Positions 38,625 through 40,642 of a DNA stretch of 40,642 nt are shown in pieces (the first letter of the stretch is position 1; each line of letters starts with the position of its first letter). The translations under genes were made by a program, and so were the position numbers. Origin of the DNA: a virus. The notes under the pieces are model-generated. The model searched no databases. It saw only the letters and a program-made list of their open reading frames with translations, and had not been told where the DNA came from. Where the stretch lies: the IMG/VR virus record IMGVR_UViG_3300036828_000325, positions 1-40,642 of that record, one strand, 5' to 3'.

Positions 38625-38661
38625 TTGGGTCTGTCCTTGGTCTGGTGTGATCTGAGGGAGG
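38625..38661 (-). promoter_or_regulatory. Leader element relic lacking the hairpins
   Basis: The plus strand reads TGTCCTTGGTCTGGTG and directly TGATCTGAGGGAGGTTAG. Copy C has the same two flanks (TGTCCTTGGTCGGTGG and CGATGTGAGGGAGGTTAG) but with the hairpin block of about 45 bases between them. The structured core therefore looks cleanly absent or inserted. It precedes the gene at 38445-38624. Confidence 0.6.
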
Positions 38662-38880
38662 TTAGAGGCGAACCCCTGCCCAACCGTTGCAGGCGTCGGC
38701 GCCGAGGGCGATCCGGCGTTCGGTTTCGCGGCTCCAGCGTTCGGCCTGATAGGTCCACCACTCGACGGCGGCGCCGAATTGGTCGCCACGGTCGGCAAGC
38801 TCGGCGGCCTTGGCGTGGCAACGGGCGATCTGCTTCTCGACGGCGCGGCGCACGGTCTCGATGTCCTGGGGGCGCATCAT
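38662..38880 (-). CDS. Hypothetical protein
   Basis: A 72-residue helical protein, MMRPQDIETVRRAVEKQIAR, AVEWWTYQAERWSRETERRI, then ALGADACNGWAGVRL. It starts 3 bases after the stop of the gene at 38884, so the two are probably coupled. No family is recognised. Confidence 0.7.
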   Translation of the reverse strand: MMRPQDIETVRRAVEKQIARCHAKAAELADRGDQFGAAVEWWTYQAERWSRETERRIALGADACNGWAGVRL

Positions 38881-38883
38881 GGC

Positions 38884-39279
38884 TTAGGCCTTCACGGTGA
38901 CGATATCGGCGTCGATCCAGACGGCGAGGCGGTTGGCGAACCATTCGACGGCGAACCAAACCAATTCGCCCGAAGTCTTAGGGGCGAACCATTCGCCGAT
39001 TTCGTCGTGGTACTCGTCCATGGCGGTGTCGATGCAGTCGAACCAAAGGGCGAATTTTTCGGCGATGTCGGCGGTGTAGATCAGGCCGGGAGGGGCGGAG
39101 CATCCCGCGCAATTGGTTTCTTCCAGACGGCGGACCACGTTGCGGATCACGTCGGCGTCGGTCTCGGCGCCGTAGTCGGCGCCGTCAATCGCCCAATCGA
39201 TCAGAGCGGCGCAAATGGCGTTGTTGTTGTCGAATTGCTCATGCAGGACGGCGAGAACGGGGGCGGTGTCGATGGTCAT
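38884..39279 (-). CDS. Acidic, Trp-rich hypothetical protein
   Basis: A 131-residue acidic protein: MTIDTAPVLAVLHEQFDNNN, AICAALIDWAIDGADYGAET, a CAGC pair in ETNCAGCSAPPGLIYTADIA, and two aromatic helices (EKFALWFDCIDTAMDEYHDE; ELVWFAVEWFANRLAVW). ATG 39279 is chosen with GAAGG 8 bases before it; a TTG five codons upstream is less likely. Leader copy D lies upstream. Its acidic and compact character is compatible with a host-takeover protein, but no evidence is direct. Confidence 0.7.
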   Translation of the reverse strand: MTIDTAPVLAVLHEQFDNNNAICAALIDWAIDGADYGAETDADVIRNVVRRLEETNCAGCSAPPGLIYTADIAEKFALWFDCIDTAMDEYHDEIGEWFAPKTSGELVWFAVEWFANRLAVWIDADIVTVKA

Positions 39280-39312
39280 TGTTTCAGCCTTCAAGGTCGG
39301 CGCCGTTGTGGC

Positions 39313-39376
39313 GCTTCTACGCCTTCAGGCCCGCCACGCTTTTCTGCGCTCGGGCCTTGGGCGGGTTCTCCGCGAT
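39313..39376 (-). promoter_or_regulatory. Structured leader RNA, copy D
   Basis: Minus-strand RNA: GCGG-AGAAC-CCGC (the first hairpin with changed but paired arms), then AGGCCCG-AG-CGC-AGAAAA-GCG-TGG-CGGGCCT. The outer stem is identical to copies A-C; the inner loop is larger. It precedes the gene at 38884-39279, here about 40 bases further from the start. Plus-strand outer arms: 39327-39333 and 39351-39357. Confidence 0.75.
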
Positions 39377-39386
39377 GTGAAGCCGG

Positions 39387-39518
39387 TTAGCGGTTGACGG
39401 CGCGGACTCCGTAGTCGCCGCCGAGGGTGTGGTGTAGGGCGCGAGCCGTGCGGCGAGCCTCTTTCAGGTCGTTGTAGTAGAGGCCAAGGAGTCGGCCGTT
39501 GTGGGTGAGAGCGAACAT
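39387..39518 (-). CDS. 43-residue hypothetical protein
   Basis: A small frame between leader copy D and the first gene of the block. It reads MFALTHNGRLLGLYYNDLKE then ARRTARALHHTLGGDYGVRA and VNR, a plausible small alpha/beta protein. AAAGG lies about 9 bases upstream. Its stop is in the conserved CCGCTAACC context that also stands before leader copies B and C. Confidence 0.6.
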   Translation of the reverse strand: MFALTHNGRLLGLYYNDLKEARRTARALHHTLGGDYGVRAVNR

Positions 39519-39548
39519 GGGGATCAGCCTTTGAAGAGTTGTTGTTGG

Positions 39549-39740
39549 TTAGTGGTATTCGGCGCCGCAATCGCAACCGACTTGTTCCAGTTGGTAATCG
39601 GAGCAAGTGCAGTTGGCGGAACGGAACGGACGGAGGCTTTCGATCAGCGCGGTATACTCGGCGCATTCGGCGTCGAACTGCGCTTTATGCCAAGCGCGGT
39701 GTTCGCGCTCGATTTCTTCTAGGATTTCCTCGTCGGTCAT
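39549..39740 (-). CDS. Small acidic protein with Cys-rich tail
   Basis: A 63-residue protein, first gene after the early promoter. It begins MTDEEILEEIEREHRAWHKA and ends SANCTCSDYQLEQVGCDCGAEYH, with four cysteines (CxC and CxC) and a terminal His that could bind a metal. GGGAGGG lies about 9 bases before the ATG at 39740, which decides the start against an in-frame codon 24 residues upstream that overlaps the promoter. Confidence 0.75.
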   Translation of the reverse strand: MTDEEILEEIEREHRAWHKAQFDAECAEYTALIESLRPFRSANCTCSDYQLEQVGCDCGAEYH

Positions 39741-39776
39741 TTGGGTTTCCCTCCCGCCGTTCCTTAGTGCCTCATC

Positions 39777-39805
39777 TATATACGCCTTCAGGGCGTAGGA
39801 TACAA
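39777..39805 (-). promoter_or_regulatory. Probable early promoter with operator dyad
   Basis: On the minus strand TTGTAT (39800-39805) and TATATA (39777-39782) are exactly 17 bp apart. The spacer contains TACGCC-CTGAA-GGCGTA (39781-39797), a perfect 6-bp dyad that overlaps the -10 box and could be an operator. The first gene starts about 37 bases downstream. The dyad shares TACGCCTTCAGG (plus strand) with the leader elements. Confidence 0.6.
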
Positions 39806-40146
39806 GCAACAAAATGCATCCCTGTGAAAGATTTTTGAGGGCCTTGGATCGCCTGCTGAAAGGCGGCTGTGCGCTCTGCTAGAGCGCGGCTGAGCGGGTG
39901 CGGATTGCAGCGGGGGCCACTGGCTTAGACACACTGCGGACCGTGCTGGTTGCGCGCGATTTTTGGTCGCCGCGACTCTGGTCTCAATCGGCCGTTTCGA
40001 CCTGATTCCCCGCTCGCCAGGTCGCACGCCATTTTTCGGCCGCGTGCTTCGTTCTCCTCGCTCAAGAGAATGAAGACGTTGATTCACAAGGTTTTTCGCC
40101 GCGTCTGGTGATTTTACCCCTGGATTTCAACCCTTGGGCCTCGGTG
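39806..40146. other. Gene-free region with hairpin and T5 repeats
   Basis: No gene is seen here. A perfect hairpin GCGCTCT-GCT-AGAGCGC is at 39871-39887. Three related motifs stand on the plus strand: ATTTTTGGTCGCCGCG (39959), ATTTTTCGGCCGCG (40031) and GTTTTTCGCCGCG (40091), with a weaker ATTTTTGAGGGCC (39831). The region separates the minus-strand early block from the plus-strand junction gene and could hold promoters or sites for both. Confidence 0.5.
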
Positions 40147-40168
40147 CTTGTCGGTTCAAACGAACGGG
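40147..40168 (+). promoter_or_regulatory. Recurrent element TTG-N7-AAACGAACG, copy 4
   Basis: CTTGTCGGTTC then AAACGAACGGG, ending 15 bases before the ATG of the junction gene. Unlike the other copies it does not overlap a stop codon. The bases 40158-40178 equal 13010-13030. GTTC at 40154 and 40168 are 14 bp apart, as in the array at 139-222. Confidence 0.65.
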
Positions 40169-40183
40169 TTCACCCGGCAAGGC

Positions 40184-40564
40184 ATGAAAGAGAAACACGT
40201 CGAGTCTGTAGCGCCTCGGGCGCCCGACCCGAAAGCCGGGAAGCTCTCGACGGCGGAGCAAGCGCAGATAGCCGCCTTCGGCCGCGATGTCTGGAACCGC
40301 CAAGGCGATGGGGACCTAACGGATAGCCTCGGGCGCTGGTGGGCCTTCGGGATCGCCCGCAACCCGCTTGTTGCGCTCTATATCTCCGTGGGCGGTCCGT
40401 GGGATGGCAAGATATCCGTTCCGTATCAAGCGGTTGGGCAAGCCTCCATCGGCGCCACGGCGACGAGTCCTATCCGTGCGGCGGTGGTGATCCTCGATGG
40501 CCTCGCGCCTCTGCCAGGCCAGCGCCAGCCCGAAGAACAGCGTTCATCGAACGGGGTTCGGTGA
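40184..40564 (+). CDS. Hypothetical junction-spanning protein
   Basis: A 126-residue protein from ATG 40184 (MKEKHVESVAPRAPDPKAGK); an in-frame TTG at 40148 lies in the recurrent element and is less likely. The middle is helical (LSTAEQAQIAAFGRDVWNRQ) and followed by strands WWAFGIARNPLVALYISVGG and QASIGATATSPIRAAVVILD. The end is polar. It is isolated, just after a recurrent element, with its 3' end inside the 14-bp array. No family is recognised. A role at the array is only a guess from position. Confidence 0.7.
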   Translation: MKEKHVESVAPRAPDPKAGKLSTAEQAQIAAFGRDVWNRQGDGDLTDSLGRWWAFGIARNPLVALYISVGGPWDGKISVPYQAVGQASIGATATSPIRAAVVILDGLAPLPGQRQPEEQRSSNGVR

Positions 40565-40642
40565 ACAATGTTCGGCGACCAGGGTTCGGGGAACGCCGTT
40601 CGCCGGGAGGGTCGGGGGGGACTTAATCCGAACCCCCATCCC
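40390..40642. repeat. Terminal redundancy, right copy
   Basis: Repeat of bases 1-253 with one silent difference at 40516. See the left copy. Confidence 0.95.
40528..40611. repeat. 14-bp repeat array, second appearance
   Basis: The same array as 139-222, present again through the terminal redundancy: GTTC at 40542, 40556, 40570, 40584 and 40598. It lies about 370 bases after recurrent element copy 4. Confidence 0.85.

Noticed and set aside
1-40642. tRNA genes and CRISPR arrays
   Set aside because: No cloverleaf with a T-loop GGTTCRA context in the right setting, and no regularly spaced long direct repeats with unique spacers; the regular repeats found are 10-16 bp and adjoining.

Overview
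The window looks like one complete temperate phage genome of podovirus type. Its first 253 bases recur at its end (1-253 = 40390-40642, one mismatch), so the unique length is about 40,389 bp and the map is circular or terminally redundant. The structural set is a P22-like portal, an N4 gp56-type major capsid protein, a head-tail adaptor, a probable P22 gp10-like tail protein, a tail fibre and four large internal virion/ejection-type proteins; no tape-measure or sheath gene was recognised. An alphaproteobacterial host is inferred from a GcrA-type regulator, a near-perfect chromosomal parS palindrome and high GC. I recognised no DNA polymerase, RNA polymerase, endolysin, tRNA or CRISPR.

Layout. 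1-762: end of the gene that spans the junction, a 14-bp repeat array and a long leader. 763-19225 (+): virion genes in order portal, scaffold, zinc-finger protein, GH16 glycosidase, small membrane protein, A1S_2505-type protein, capsid, adaptor, small basic proteins, fibre, tail protein, GNAT-like protein, ejection proteins. 19226-19983: terminator, one small gene and an integrase control/attachment region. 19984-21324 (+): tyrosine integrase. 21321-25954 (-): lysogeny/regulatory block with an AlpA-like excisionase, a membrane protein, a protein with three HTH-like repeats, two more HTH proteins, a Cys-rich protein and a C5-cytosine methyltransferase that contains a second reading frame with its own family signature. 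25955-26155: divergent control region. 26156-35226 (+): Cro-like protein, RuvC-like resolvase carrying the parS palindrome, small genes, SSB-like protein, primase-helicase, an origin-like region dense in repeats and hairpins, GcrA, and the terminase subunits. 35281-39740 (-): fourteen small genes, probably early, read from one promoter and punctuated by four copies of a structured leader RNA. 39741-40183: promoter and repeat-rich intergenic DNA. 40184-40564 (+): the junction gene.

How it may work together. The small minus-strand genes probably act early from the promoter at 39777-39805. Cro-like and HTH proteins around 23.4-26.2 kb would set the lysis/lysogeny choice; integrase and the AlpA-like protein would move the prophage. 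SSB-like protein, primase-helicase and resolvase would act at the 31-kb region with the host replicase. Terminase, portal, scaffold and capsid build the head. A recurrent element (TTG-N7-AAACGAACG) lies ahead of the capsid gene, the 13-kb gene pair, the terminase group and the junction gene, and may co-ordinate their expression. The least conventional features are the repeated leader RNA with covarying stems, the dual-coded methyltransferase, the parS-like site and the 14-bp array.
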